A stretch of DNA of 64,000 nt from Actinomadura viridilutea (GTDB lineage: Bacteria > Actinomycetota > Actinomycetes > Streptosporangiales > Streptosporangiaceae), in contig PVNI01000004.1 in assembly GCA_003001795.1 (NCBI GenBank), positions 1-64,000 on the forward strand. Reading direction: 5' to 3'. The notes beneath the pieces were generated by a model. That model saw only the letters and a list, made by a program, of their open reading frames with translations. It was not told the DNA's origin and searched no databases. This document shows positions 9,354-17,805 of the stretch, piece after piece. Each line of letters begins with the position of its first letter. The first letter of the stretch is position 1. A program made the translations under genes and the position numbers.

Positions 9354-10250
9354 ATGGTGAGCCAGGGCACGACGTCGACGTCCGGGGCGGCGTCCTCGAC
9401 GCCCGCGGCCGAGCAGTCGCCGGACGCGGCGGTCGTCGAACGCGGTCGCCCGCCGCTGGGCGAACGGGTCCGGGAGGGCCTGGAGCGGTCCTGGCGGCCG
9501 GTGGCGATGCTGCTCGCCTGCGTGGCCGCCTGGTGGGCGATCACCGCGGCGAAACTGGTGGAGCCCTACCTGGTGCCCTCCCCCGGGGCCACGCTGGACC
9601 TGATGGTCGAGAAGTGGGGCTACATCTGGCACCACAGCTGGGTCACCACGTACGAGACGGTGGTCGGGTTCCTGCTGGCCGCCGTGATCGGGATCGCCGC
9701 GGCAGTAGTGATGGTGTACTCCGCCACGATCGAGCGCACGCTCTACCCGATCCTGCTGTTCGCGCAGGTCATCCCGAAGATCGCCGTCGCCCCGCTGTTC
9801 GTGGTGTGGCTGGGCTTCGGGGTGACGCCCAAGATCTTCGTCGCGGTGCTCATCGCCTTCTTCCCGGTGGTCATCGCCATGGTCACCGGGCTGAAGTCGG
9901 TGGACCCGGAGATGCTGCAGCTGTCGGCCACCATGGGGGCCGGGCCGTGGCAGACCTTCGCCAAGATCCGGTTCCCGGCCTCGCTGCCGCACCTGTTCTC
10001 CGGCCTGAAGGTGGCGGTGACCCTGGCCGTCACCGGCGCCGTGGTGGGCGAGTTCGTCGGCGCCAACGAAGGCTTGGGCTACGTGATCCAGCAGGCCAAC
10101 GGGAACCTGGACACCCCGATGCTGTTCGCCGCGCTGCTGGTGATGTCGGCGCTGGGCGTCGTGCTGTTCGTGTTGATCGAGCTGGCCGAACGGCTGGTGC
10201 TGCCCTGGCACGCCAGCCGCCGCGGCGACGCCGTGACCACCACCTACTGA
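9354..10250 (+). CDS. ABC transporter permease, NitT/TauT (SsuC-like) family
   Basis: Integral membrane permease of 298 residues with about six transmembrane segments. The family's cytoplasmic coupling loop is visible as SATMGAGPWQTFAKIRFPASLPHLFSG split over about residues 190-215. An N-terminal tail of about 45 residues is Ser/Thr/Ala-rich. I chose the ATG at 9354 because GGAGGTGG lies directly upstream; an earlier ATG at 9330 has no site. Together with the substrate-binding lipoprotein and ATPase downstream it forms one importer. Members of this class take up sulfonates, nitrate, thiamine precursors or other small molecules, and the substrate here is not evident. Confidence 0.9.
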   Translation: MVSQGTTSTSGAASSTPAAEQSPDAAVVERGRPPLGERVREGLERSWRPVAMLLACVAAWWAITAAKLVEPYLVPSPGATLDLMVEKWGYIWHHSWVTTYETVVGFLLAAVIGIAAAVVMVYSATIERTLYPILLFAQVIPKIAVAPLFVVWLGFGVTPKIFVAVLIAFFPVVIAMVTGLKSVDPEMLQLSATMGAGPWQTFAKIRFPASLPHLFSGLKVAVTLAVTGAVVGEFVGANEGLGYVIQQANGNLDTPMLFAALLVMSALGVVLFVLIELAERLVLPWHASRRGDAVTTTY

Positions 10251-10344
10251 GCGGACCCCGGTCCGCCTTCTCACTCCCATGCCGCCGCAACCCCGCTCTG
10301 CCCCCTCGCGGCGTGACCCACCCCCATCCTCGGAGGCCGGAAGA

Positions 10345-11364
10345 ATGAGACGACTCGGCACCCTGGCGGCCGCCACCCTGGTCCCCGTGCTGGCGCTGAC
10401 CGCCTGCGGCGGTGGTGGCTCGGAGGAGACCACCAGTGCCTCGGGCAAGAAGCTGAAGAAGGTCACCCTGACCCTCAACTGGTACCCGTACGGCGAGCAC
10501 GCGCCGTTCTACTACGGAAAGAAGAAGGGCATCTACGAAAAGCACGGCATCGACCTGACCATCAACGCGGGGCAGGGCTCGCAGAAGACCGTGCAGGCCA
10601 CCGGCGCGGGCCAGACCGACTTCGGCTGGGCCGACACCCCGGCGCTGCTCGCGGCGGTGGACAAGGGCATGCCGGTCAAGAGCATCGGCGTGTTCCTGCA
10701 GACCACCCCGGCGTCGGTGCAGTCGTTCGCTTCGGCCGGCATCAAGACGCCCGCCGACCTGAAGGGCAAGCGCATCGCGGGCACCGCGGGCGACGCGCTG
10801 TCGCGCACGTTCCCGGCGTTCCTGAAGAAGAACGGGCTGAGCGAGAGCGACGTGCGCATCCAGAACACCGACCCGGCGGGCAAGATGTCCGCGGTGATCT
10901 CCGGGCAGGCCGACGGGCTGCTCGGCTACGCCAGCGACCAGGGCCCGACCATGCAGAACCGGGCGGGCAAGCCGGTGTCGTACCTGCGCTACTCCGACTT
11001 CGGGCTGAACTTCTACTCCAACGGCCTGCTGGTCGGCGAGCGGAAGCTGAAGAGCGACCGGGACCTGGTGAAGAAGATGGTCGCGGCGACCAGCGAGGCG
11101 TGGACGGCGGCGCAGGCCGACCAGGCGGGCGCGGTGGCGGCCATGGAGGGCGCCTCCGAACAGCTGCCGCCGATGTCGGTGCTGACCGAGCAGTTCAAGA
11201 CGACGCTGACACTGCTGCACACGCCCAGCACGCAGGGCAAGGCGCCCGGCGTCAACACCGAGGCCGACTGGAAGCAGACCATCGACGTCTTCCACCAGAC
11301 CGGTGTCATCAGCAAGGCCCAGCCGCCGTCGGCGTACTGGCAGGCCGACGTCGCACCGCAATGA
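10345..11364 (+). CDS. ABC transporter substrate-binding lipoprotein, NMT1/THI5-like
   Basis: Secreted lipoprotein of 339 residues. A signal peptide ending in the lipobox LTAC (Cys about residue 21) anchors it to the outer face of the membrane. The mature part begins VTLTLNWYPYGEHAPFYYGK, which is typical of NMT1/THI5-like binding proteins related to pyrimidine or thiamine-precursor uptake. The start at 10345 has GGAGGCCGGAAGA before it. Its stop codon overlaps the next ATG (ATGA), the first of three short coupled ORFs placed between it and the ATPase gene. Ligand unknown. Confidence 0.9.
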   Translation: MRRLGTLAAATLVPVLALTACGGGGSEETTSASGKKLKKVTLTLNWYPYGEHAPFYYGKKKGIYEKHGIDLTINAGQGSQKTVQATGAGQTDFGWADTPALLAAVDKGMPVKSIGVFLQTTPASVQSFASAGIKTPADLKGKRIAGTAGDALSRTFPAFLKKNGLSESDVRIQNTDPAGKMSAVISGQADGLLGYASDQGPTMQNRAGKPVSYLRYSDFGLNFYSNGLLVGERKLKSDRDLVKKMVAATSEAWTAAQADQAGAVAAMEGASEQLPPMSVLTEQFKTTLTLLHTPSTQGKAPGVNTEADWKQTIDVFHQTGVISKAQPPSAYWQADVAPQ

Positions 11365-11471
11365 GCGAGCCGAGGGGACGCGGCGCCGCCCGCGCCGACG
11401 AGCGACCAAAAAGCGGGAAGAAAGGACGACGCCTTCACAGCGTCCCGCAGGCGAGCAGGGAACAGCCATGA
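11361..11471 (+). CDS. Short coupled ORF 1 (36 aa), tandem repeat unit
   Basis: Very basic 36-residue peptide (begins MSEPRGRGAARADERPKSGK). Its ATG overlaps the stop of the binding-protein gene as ATGA and its own stop overlaps the next ATG the same way. It is similar to the next ORF over its whole length (shared DERP, GRR and VP.AS positions), so the two arose by duplication. It may be a translated linker that keeps ribosomes moving from one transporter gene to the next, a dispersed repeat element, or a small protein. I do not recognise a function. Confidence 0.5.
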   Translation: MSEPRGRGAARADERPKSGKKGRRLHSVPQASREQP

Positions 11472-11578
11472 ACAAGCCGGAAGGACGTAGCGCCGTCTGC
11501 ACCGACGAGCGACCAAGGAGCGAGAAGGGAAGACGGCGTCCACACGGCGTCCCGCGGGCGAGCGGGGAACACACATGA
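11468..11578 (+). CDS. Short coupled ORF 2 (36 aa), tandem repeat unit
   Basis: Second copy of the 36-residue basic peptide (begins MNKPEGRSAVCTDERPRSEK, ends RASGEHT). ATGA overlaps join it to the ORF before and the ORF after. Compared with the first copy it keeps length, charge and the DERP core but differs at many positions, so the duplication is not recent or the sequence is under weak constraint. No known domain. Confidence 0.5.
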   Translation: MNKPEGRSAVCTDERPRSEKGRRRPHGVPRASGEHT

Positions 11579-11634
11579 GCGAGCCGCATGGGCGCGGTGG
11601 CGCCTGGACCGAGCGACGGGACGAGCAGCGATGA
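11575..11634 (+). CDS. Short coupled ORF 3 (19 aa), truncated repeat unit
   Basis: Shortened third copy (MSEPHGRGGAWTERRDEQR). Its stop overlaps the ATG of the ATPase gene (ATGA at 11631-11634), which completes an unbroken chain of four overlaps from the binding protein to the ATPase. The AGCGAC...GACGAGCAGCG sequence near its end gives only a weak ribosome binding site for the ATPase, so coupling through this ORF may matter for ATPase synthesis. Confidence 0.45.
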   Translation: MSEPHGRGGAWTERRDEQR

Positions 11635-12458
11635 GGATCATGAGCAAGGCGGAGACGGCGGCCGACCGGGCGCGGGGCGGCGCGTCCGAGCACGCCGTGG
11701 AGCTCGACGGTGTGGCCGTGCGTTTCCGGACGCGCAAGCGCGACGTCACGGCGCTGGCCGAGGTCTCGCTGGACGTGCCGGTCGGCGAGTTCGTGGCGAT
11801 CGTCGGGCCGTCGGGCTGCGGCAAGTCGACGCTGCTGAAGCTGGTGTCGGGGCTGCTGAAACCGTCGTCGGGCACGGTGCGGCTGCACGGCGAGACGGTG
11901 ACCGGGCCGCGGCACGACATCGGGTTCGTGTTCCAGCGGGCGGCGCTGCTGGAGTGGCGGTCGGCCAAGCGCAACATCCTGCTGCAGGCGGAGATGCGCA
12001 AGATGCCGGCCGAGCAGGCCAGGCGCCGCACCGCCGAGCTGATGGAGATGACCGGCCTGACCGGCTTCGAGGACGCCTACCCGCACGAGCTGTCCGGCGG
12101 CATGCAGCAGCGCGTGGCGCTGTGCCGGGCGCTGCTGCACGAGCCGCCGGTGCTGCTGATGGACGAGCCGTTCGGGGCGCTGGACGCGCTCACCCGCGAG
12201 CAGCTCAACGTCGAGCTGAACCGCATCTGGCGGGAGACCCGCACCACGGTCCTGCTGGTGACGCACTCGGTCGCCGAGGCGGCGTACCTGGCGAACCGGG
12301 TGGTGGTGATGACGTCCCGGCCGGGTCGGATCGCCGAGGTCATCGACGTGAACCTGCCGCCGGAGCGCGACTACGCCACCACCGTGGCCGATCCGGAGTT
12401 CGCGCGGGTCACCGCCCGTATCCGCGAGCTGCTCGGCGCGGGTGCGGCCGCCGACTGA
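11631..12458 (+). CDS. ABC transporter ATP-binding protein, NitT/TauT (SsuB-like) family
   Basis: ATPase of 275 residues that powers the importer. Walker A is GPSGCGKST (about residues 60-68), the signature is LSGGMQQR (about 155) and Walker B is VLLMDEPFGALD (about 176), with a switch histidine in VTHSV. All catalytic elements are present. The ATG at 11631 is coupled to the preceding short ORF; an in-frame ATG at 11640 is an alternative start. It closes the three-gene transporter begun at 9354 and is presumably under the same LacI-type control. Confidence 0.93.
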   Translation: MRIMSKAETAADRARGGASEHAVELDGVAVRFRTRKRDVTALAEVSLDVPVGEFVAIVGPSGCGKSTLLKLVSGLLKPSSGTVRLHGETVTGPRHDIGFVFQRAALLEWRSAKRNILLQAEMRKMPAEQARRRTAELMEMTGLTGFEDAYPHELSGGMQQRVALCRALLHEPPVLLMDEPFGALDALTREQLNVELNRIWRETRTTVLLVTHSVAEAAYLANRVVVMTSRPGRIAEVIDVNLPPERDYATTVADPEFARVTARIRELLGAGAAAD

Positions 12459-12704
12459 CCGGATGTGAGCGGGGCGCCCCGCCCGGCCGCCCGGCCGACC
12501 GAGCTTCCGCGGCGGCACAGGTCCGGACGCGAGCGCGCCGACCGGGCCTCGCCGCGGACCCGCGCGAGGCGACTCCGCGGCGCGGTCGTGCCGTGGTCGG
12601 GTGCGCTCGCCGCCATGTCCGCGCATCGCCGGAGCGGGAAGGCTCAGGCGAATCAGCACAGCCGCCCGCCGGCGTCGACCCGGCGGGGGCGGGAAGGGAA
12701 CGCG

Positions 12705-13214
12705 ATGGCACGCAGGTCCCTCGGAATCGTCTTGAACGGCGTGACCGGCCGGATTGGCCACCGCCGGCATCTGCTGCGCTCGATCCTGGCGATCCGCGGG
12801 CAGGGCGGGCTGCGGCCGGCCGACGGCACGACGCCGTGGCCGGAGCCGGTGCCGGTCGGCCGCGACGCCGGCGAGGTCCGCGCGCCGGCCGAGCGGCACG
12901 GGCCGACCGCGTGGACGACCGACCTGGCCGCCGCGCTGGAACGCTCCGGCGTCGAGGTCTGCTTCGACGCGCAGGCGACCTCGGCGCGGGCGGCGGCGAT
13001 CCGGGCCGCGGTCGCGGCGGGCGAGCACGTCCACACCGAAAAGCCGCTGGCCGCGGACAAGGTGCAGTGGGAGATGTTCCTGCGGCATGTGGCCGAGGAC
13101 GCGCCGTTCCCCTGGGACTTCCACGCCGGTGCGCGCGGCGTCCGACTCGCTGAACTAGGCATGCGGGCCTGGCGCGAGGGGCGCCGCCTCGTCGTCCCCG
13201 AGCTGAGTCGCTGA
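12705..13214 (+). pseudogene. Gfo/Idh/MocA-family oxidoreductase with a large internal deletion
   Basis: The frame is open for 169 residues, but the family usually has about 330-400. The N-terminus keeps a Rossmann-type start (SLGIVLNGVTGRIG) and reaches the EHVHTEKPLA segment near residue 115. It then jumps directly to QWEMFLRHVAEDAPFPWDF and a C-terminal tail (RAWREGRRLVVPEL) that belongs at the very end of such proteins. The whole substrate-binding middle is missing, without a frameshift. It has a ribosome binding site (GGGAAGGGAA), so a short protein could still be made, but oxidoreductase activity is unlikely. A sugar or inositol dehydrogenase origin is inferred. Confidence 0.7.
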
Positions 13215-13220
13215 CCGCCG

Positions 13221-14447
13221 ATGGCGCGCATGTCGGACCGGTCCGGGCCCGCCGCGGAAAACGCCGGCGCCCCGGCGCGGACGTGGCGGAGCGCGGCCGG
13301 GGCATGGCTGGGCATCGGCACGGCGCCGGGGGCCCTGGTGCTCGGCGCGCAGGTCGGCGGGCGGCACGACGGCGTCCTGCCCGTCCTGGTGCTGGCGGCG
13401 GGCGGCGCGGTGATGGCGGCGCTGCTGGCGGCGCAGGGACGGCTCGGGCTGCTGCCGCCGCGCGGCGAGGGCTCCGCCGTGGCCGCGCTGATGCCGCGCT
13501 ACCTGCCCGGCCCGGCGGAGCGGGTGTTCACCGTGCTGCTCGCGGCGGCGATGGTCGGCTGGTTCGGGTTCAACGTGGGCCTGGGCGGCGCGGCGGTGGG
13601 CGCGCTGACCGGGCTGGCCGACCCGGTCGGCGTGGCGCTGCTGACGCTGCCGCTGGTGGCGGTGCTGCTGGCGGGCGGCGGCCGGTGGAACGCGGTCGCG
13701 GTGGCGACGACGCTCACCGCGATCGCGCTGGTGGCGATCGTGGCGGTGCGGCTGGCGCCGCCGGAGCCGCCGGTGGTGTGGTCGCGAGCGGGGCCGCCGG
13801 TCACGCTGGCGGCCGACCTCGCGGGCTACGTCGGGTACGTGTCGGTGTTCGCGGTGCGCGCGCCCGATTTCACGGTGGGCCTGCGCGACCGGCGCGACCT
13901 GGCGTGGTGCGTCGGCCTGCTGGTCGTGCCGGCGCTGGCGGCGTCGGTGGTCGGCGCGGGGCTGGCCGCCTCCAGCGGCTCGACCGACGTGGTCGCGGTG
14001 CTGGCCGGGCCGCGGGGGCTGCCGGTGGCGAACCTGTTCGTGGCCGCGTCGGTGATCGCGCCGACGCTGGCGGCGGTGCACTCGGGGGTGTTCGCCGTGC
14101 GCCGGTTCGCCCCGCCGCTGCCGCGGGCGTGGGCCGTGCTGGCGATCGCGGTGCCGGGCGCCGTGCTGGCGGCGCTGCGGGTGGACCGGATGCTGCTGGA
14201 CTGGCTGACGCTGCTGGCGGCCGCGCTGCCGGCGCTCGTGCCGCCGATGGCGGCCGAGGCGGCGCGGCGACGGCGGGGCCGGACGCCGCGGCCCGTCCCG
14301 ACCCTGCTGTGGGCGCCCGCGGCGGGCACCGCGCTGGCGCTCACGCTCGCCGGCGTCTCGGCGGCGGCCCCCGCCGGACTCCTGGTTTCGGCCGCGCTGA
14401 CCTTACTGCACCACTGTGTCCGAATTCGGTCGCGGACCGAACCGTGA
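13221..14447 (+). CDS. Purine/cytosine permease-like (NCS1/CodB-type) membrane transporter
   Basis: Membrane protein of 408 residues with roughly 11-12 hydrophobic segments. The stretch AAAMVGWFGFNVGLGGAAVGAL near residue 105 resembles the conserved helix of CodB-like nucleobase carriers, and the size fits the family. It begins 6 bp after the broken oxidoreductase gene, so it is probably on the same transcript as the ABC transporter. A nucleobase- or pyrimidine-related substrate would agree with the THI5-like binding protein upstream, but this is inference. The overall similarity looks distant. Confidence 0.65.
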   Translation: MARMSDRSGPAAENAGAPARTWRSAAGAWLGIGTAPGALVLGAQVGGRHDGVLPVLVLAAGGAVMAALLAAQGRLGLLPPRGEGSAVAALMPRYLPGPAERVFTVLLAAAMVGWFGFNVGLGGAAVGALTGLADPVGVALLTLPLVAVLLAGGGRWNAVAVATTLTAIALVAIVAVRLAPPEPPVVWSRAGPPVTLAADLAGYVGYVSVFAVRAPDFTVGLRDRRDLAWCVGLLVVPALAASVVGAGLAASSGSTDVVAVLAGPRGLPVANLFVAASVIAPTLAAVHSGVFAVRRFAPPLPRAWAVLAIAVPGAVLAALRVDRMLLDWLTLLAAALPALVPPMAAEAARRRRGRTPRPVPTLLWAPAAGTALALTLAGVSAAAPAGLLVSAALTLLHHCVRIRSRTEP

Positions 14448-14455
14448 AGCGGTTC

Positions 14456-14513
14456 TTGACGGCCCCCGACTCCCCTTCTACGGTCAAGAAAGCGCTTACT
14501 GAAAGCGCTTTCC
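14456..14513 (+). promoter_or_regulatory. Second LacI-type controlled promoter
   Basis: TTGACG (14456-14461), a 17-bp spacer and TACGGT (14479-14484) repeat the -35, spacer length and -10 of the promoter at 9268. Two GAAAGCGCTT copies follow (GAAAGCGCTTA at 14488-14498 and GAAAGCGCTTTCC at 14501-14513). The palindromic core is that of the operator at 9301. This ties the sugar-dehydrogenase/LamG genes to the same repressor. Confidence 0.75.
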
Positions 14514-14531
14514 GCTCTCTCACCCTCCAGG

Positions 14532-16655
14532 ATGGCCGGAATGACACGAATCCGCTGGTCACCTCCGACACTGGTCGCCTTCATCACGGCGCTCTTCGCC
14601 TCGCTGGCGGCCGCCCTGCTGGCGGCGCCTCCACAGGCGCGGGCGGACGAACCGATCCTCGACCCCGTCCCCGAAGACCCCACCCCGTCCGGCCTCGGCC
14701 TCGTGCTCAAAGAGGTCGCCCAGCTGCCCGCGTCGACACCGACCCCGCCCGACATGGTCACCGACCCGCGGCTGCGGCGGCACAACCGCATCAACTACGT
14801 CGGCGAGGTGCCCGACCGCTCGGGCCGCCTCTACGTCCCGGACCTGAACGGCAACCTGTACTTCCTGGACAAGAAGACCTACCGCCACCACGTCTACCTG
14901 GACGTCAAGGCCCAGTTCCCCGACTTCTTCTCCGCCCAGGGCCTCGGCCAGGGCTTCGGTTTCGTCACCTTCCACCCCGACTTCAAGCGCAACGGCAAGT
15001 TCTACACCGTCCACGTCGAGTCGGGCGACGCGCTGAAGACCAAGAAGCCCGACCTGACGCCGCAGCCGAACACCGCCTACCACGGCGTCGTCACCGAGTG
15101 GACGGCCGCCGACCCGTCCGCGCAGACCTTCCGCGGCACCCACCGCGAGCTGCTGCGCATCGGGTTCTCCGGACGCATCCACGGCATCCAGCAGATCGAC
15201 TTCAACCCCAACGCCCGGCCCGGCGACCCCGACTACGGCAAGCTCTACCTGGCGGTCGGCGACGGCGGCAACGGCAACGTCGGCGACAACGGCGGCGACC
15301 CGCAGAACCTCGCCGTCCCGCAGGGCAAGATCCTCAGGATCGACCCGGCCGGCCGCGACAGCGCCAACGGCAAGTACGGCATCCCCGCCGACAACCCGTA
15401 CGCCGGCCGCGAGGGCGTCGTCCAGGAGATCTACGCCAACGGCATGCGCGACCCGCACCGGTTCAGCTGGGACACCGGCGGCTCCAAGCGCATGTTCCTC
15501 GGCCACATCGGCGAGCACGCCATCGAGGCGGTCTACGACGTGCGCCCGGGCGACAACTACGGCTGGAGCGAGCGGGAGGGCGCGTTCCGGTTCGACAAGA
15601 ACGACCGCTGCTACCTGTACCCCCTGCCCGCCGACGACGCCGAGTACGGCTACACCTACCCGGTCGCGGCCTACGACCACGACCGTCCGCCGAACCTGTC
15701 CTGCACGGCCGACAGCGGCAACGCCATCTCCCTCGGCTACGTCTACCGCGGCGCGCGCCTGCCCGCGCTGCGCGGCAAGCTGCTGATCACCGACATCGTC
15801 AACGGCCGGCTCCTGTACGCCGAGGAGCGGGAGATGCGGCGCGACCCCACCGGCAAGAAGCGCGCGCCGCTCTACTCGATGGCCGCGTACGACACCAAGG
15901 GCAACCCCGTCACCCTGCAGCAGCTCGCCGGCGACGCCCGCGTGGACGCGCGGTTCGGCAGGGACGCCCAGGGCGAGCCGTACCTGATCGCCAAGGCCAA
16001 CGGCAAGATCTGGAAGGTCGTCGGCACCAAGACGTTCGCCGACTGCCGCACCGCGCCGATCCGCATCAGCCACGCCACGTCCGCCAAGGACTGGGCGCCG
16101 GTCACCCCGTCCAAGTGGCGGTTCACCGGCCGCGAGGTCGTGCTGGCCGAGGCGGGCGTCGAGCGTCCCGGCCCGCGCCGCCCGTTCGAGTACGCCGTGC
16201 TGACCAAGGGCCCGGTGCTCGGCTCCGCCGACATCACCGCCCAGGTGCGGCTGGACACCCCGGTGTCGGTCGGCGACCGCGACGTGATCATCGTCTTCGG
16301 CCACCGGTCCGACACCCGCTTCTACTACGCGCATCTGTCCAGCGACAACACCATCTACCCGCACAACGGGATCTTCGTGGTGAACGACGCGGACCGGCAG
16401 CGCATCGACCAGCAGTGGAACGGCGACCGGCTCGTCCCGCACGGCGCCCCGCCCGCCGTCACCGACGAGGCGTGGCACGACGTGCGCGTCAAGCACTGCG
16501 CGGACACCGGCGAGATCGCCGTCTACGTGGACGGCTCGCGCCGCCCGCTGATGACCGCCGTCGACACCACGTTCCGCTCGGGCCGCGTGGGCTTCGGGTC
16601 GTTCGACAACGTCGGACGCCTCCGCGACCTCACCGTCACCGCGACCCGGGGCTGA
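14532..16655 (+). CDS. Secreted PQQ-type sugar dehydrogenase-like beta-propeller with C-terminal LamG-like domain
   Basis: Exported protein of 707 residues. A signal peptide with a long hydrophobic core ends near residue 38 (PPQARA). About residues 70-500 form the glucose/sorbosone dehydrogenase-type propeller, with GQGFGFVTFHPDF, LYLAVGDGGNGN, ANGMRDPHRF and GDNYGWSEREG as its repeated blade signatures; a PQQ or calcium site is expected in such folds. About residues 540-700 form a second jelly-roll (LamG/3-keto-disaccharide-hydrolase-like) domain that may bind glycans. It follows a LacI-type operator and is followed by a separate LamG protein. The substrate is unknown. The ATG at 14541 is an alternative start. 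Confidence 0.82.
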   Translation: MAGMTRIRWSPPTLVAFITALFASLAAALLAAPPQARADEPILDPVPEDPTPSGLGLVLKEVAQLPASTPTPPDMVTDPRLRRHNRINYVGEVPDRSGRLYVPDLNGNLYFLDKKTYRHHVYLDVKAQFPDFFSAQGLGQGFGFVTFHPDFKRNGKFYTVHVESGDALKTKKPDLTPQPNTAYHGVVTEWTAADPSAQTFRGTHRELLRIGFSGRIHGIQQIDFNPNARPGDPDYGKLYLAVGDGGNGNVGDNGGDPQNLAVPQGKILRIDPAGRDSANGKYGIPADNPYAGREGVVQEIYANGMRDPHRFSWDTGGSKRMFLGHIGEHAIEAVYDVRPGDNYGWSEREGAFRFDKNDRCYLYPLPADDAEYGYTYPVAAYDHDRPPNLSCTADSGNAISLGYVYRGARLPALRGKLLITDIVNGRLLYAEEREMRRDPTGKKRAPLYSMAAYDTKGNPVTLQQLAGDARVDARFGRDAQGEPYLIAKANGKIWKVVGTKTFADCRTAPIRISHATSAKDWAPVTPSKWRFTGREVVLAEAGVERPGPRRPFEYAVLTKGPVLGSADITAQVRLDTPVSVGDRDVIIVFGHRSDTRFYYAHLSSDNTIYPHNGIFVVNDADRQRIDQQWNGDRLVPHGAPPAVTDEAWHDVRVKHCADTGEIAVYVDGSRRPLMTAVDTTFRSGRVGFGSFDNVGRLRDLTVTATRG

Positions 16656-16788
16656 CCGGGAGGAACGCACGCCGCTGATGCGCTCCGGCGGCCGTGCGAC
16701 GGCTCCGGGCGGGCAGGACGCCTCCCGCCGCCCGCCCGGAGCCGCCTCCTCCGTCCCGCACAGACCTCCCCCGTTCAAGGAGATGACG

Positions 16789-17736
16789 ATGATCGTTCGC
16801 CGTGTCGCGGCGGCGGCGCTGCTCGGCGGCGCGCTCGCCGCGGTCCCGGCCCAGGCCCAGGCGGCTCCGCACAAGGGCAGGCCGGACGTGTTCCCCGCGC
16901 TCAGGCACAGCCTGGTCGCCTACTGGGACTTCGAACATCCCGTCGAAGGCGCGCCCGCGCGCGAACGCGACCTCGGCCCGTCCGGCACCGACATCGACCT
17001 GGTGAACGGCGGCGCGGCCATGCGGGTGCCGGACGGCGCCCACCGCGGCAGCCGCGGCTCGATCCAGGTGAAGCAGGTGAACCCGCAGGTCGCGGGCAAC
17101 GACGACTGGAAGGCCGGCGTCTACTCCGAGTCCGGCGTGCCGACGTTGCGCGCGTTCAACGCCGCGCGCGGCGCCACCGTCATGGGCTGGTTCAAGATGA
17201 CCGGCGTCAACCCGAGCCCCAACTCCAACACCGCCGATCCGGACGACAGGTACAACGCGACGGGGCTGGCGGGCGTGCTCAGCGGCGATTCCAACGGCCA
17301 CGACGTGCGCGCACTACTGGAGATCATCGACGTGCAGGGCACGCAGCGCGTCGTCGCCCTCGGCCGCCGCATCGACGGCGGCGACTCCCAGACGTTCGCC
17401 GCGAGCGAGGACTGGCAGAAGATCCTGCCGCCCGACACCTGGGTGTTCCTGGCCGCGACCTTCGACTTCGACACCGGCGCCATGGCCCTGTACAAGAACG
17501 GCAGGCCGCTGCCCGGCTTCTACACCCGCGACGACGACCCGTGGGACCTCGAGGGCACCCCCGGACCGCACCGCACCAGCGCGACCGACCCGCGCGGCAT
17601 CAAGATCGGCGGCAGCTTCCCACAGAACACGCGGGAGCAGAACCCCTGCAACTGCCGCATCGACAGCGTGATGCTGTTCAACCGCCCGCTGACCGCATGG
17701 GAGATCCAACGGCAGTACCGCCGCCTCGCCAGGTGA
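16789..17736 (+). CDS. Secreted LamG/concanavalin-like domain protein
   Basis: Exported protein of 315 residues: a signal peptide (MIVRRVAAAALLGGALAAVP, cut near AQA) followed by one jelly-roll domain. LVAYWDFEHP near the start, WVFLAATFDFDTGAMALYKNGRPL and a terminal SVMLFNRPLTAWEIQRQYR are classical LamG_3 signatures. It likely binds a polysaccharide or glycoconjugate outside the cell. AAGGAG lies 6 bases before the chosen ATG. It follows the dehydrogenase-like gene by 133 bp and is likely co-transcribed. Confidence 0.8.
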   Translation: MIVRRVAAAALLGGALAAVPAQAQAAPHKGRPDVFPALRHSLVAYWDFEHPVEGAPARERDLGPSGTDIDLVNGGAAMRVPDGAHRGSRGSIQVKQVNPQVAGNDDWKAGVYSESGVPTLRAFNAARGATVMGWFKMTGVNPSPNSNTADPDDRYNATGLAGVLSGDSNGHDVRALLEIIDVQGTQRVVALGRRIDGGDSQTFAASEDWQKILPPDTWVFLAATFDFDTGAMALYKNGRPLPGFYTRDDDPWDLEGTPGPHRTSATDPRGIKIGGSFPQNTREQNPCNCRIDSVMLFNRPLTAWEIQRQYRRLAR

Positions 17737-17805
17737 CGGCGAACGGCGTCCGGCCCGGCCGACGGAGTGGAACCGCCGCCCGGGCCGGTTCCATGCGCCC
17801 TGGAT

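Larger units (their letters stand above)
11361..11634 (+). repeat. Three tandem imperfect repeats of about 107 bp within the ABC operon
   Basis: Units start at 11361, 11468 and 11575 with ATGAGCGAGCCG, ATGAACAAGCCG and ATGAGCGAGCCG. The first two are full length (107 bp); the third is cut to about 56 bp and lacks the second half. Shared blocks include GACGAGCGACCA and GCGTCCCGC. Every unit starts with an ATG and ends in an ATGA overlap, so translation can pass through all of them. Confidence 0.8.

Noticed and set aside
8097..10478. Single fused protein of nearly 800 residues including the LacI regulator
   Set aside because: The regulator's HTH and a good ribosome binding site show that the gene starts at 9218; the upstream part is antisense to the permease gene.
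13283..16678. A very long open frame (over 1100 codons) on the plus strand across the permease and dehydrogenase genes
   Set aside because: It is out of frame with two genes that have clear motifs, and its translation is Arg/Gly/Ala/Pro-rich without domains. Long empty frames are common at this GC content.
14559..16874. Long antisense frame opposite the dehydrogenase-like gene
   Set aside because: Val/Asp/Ala/Gly-rich translation without any motif; it mirrors the codon bias of the real gene on the other strand.
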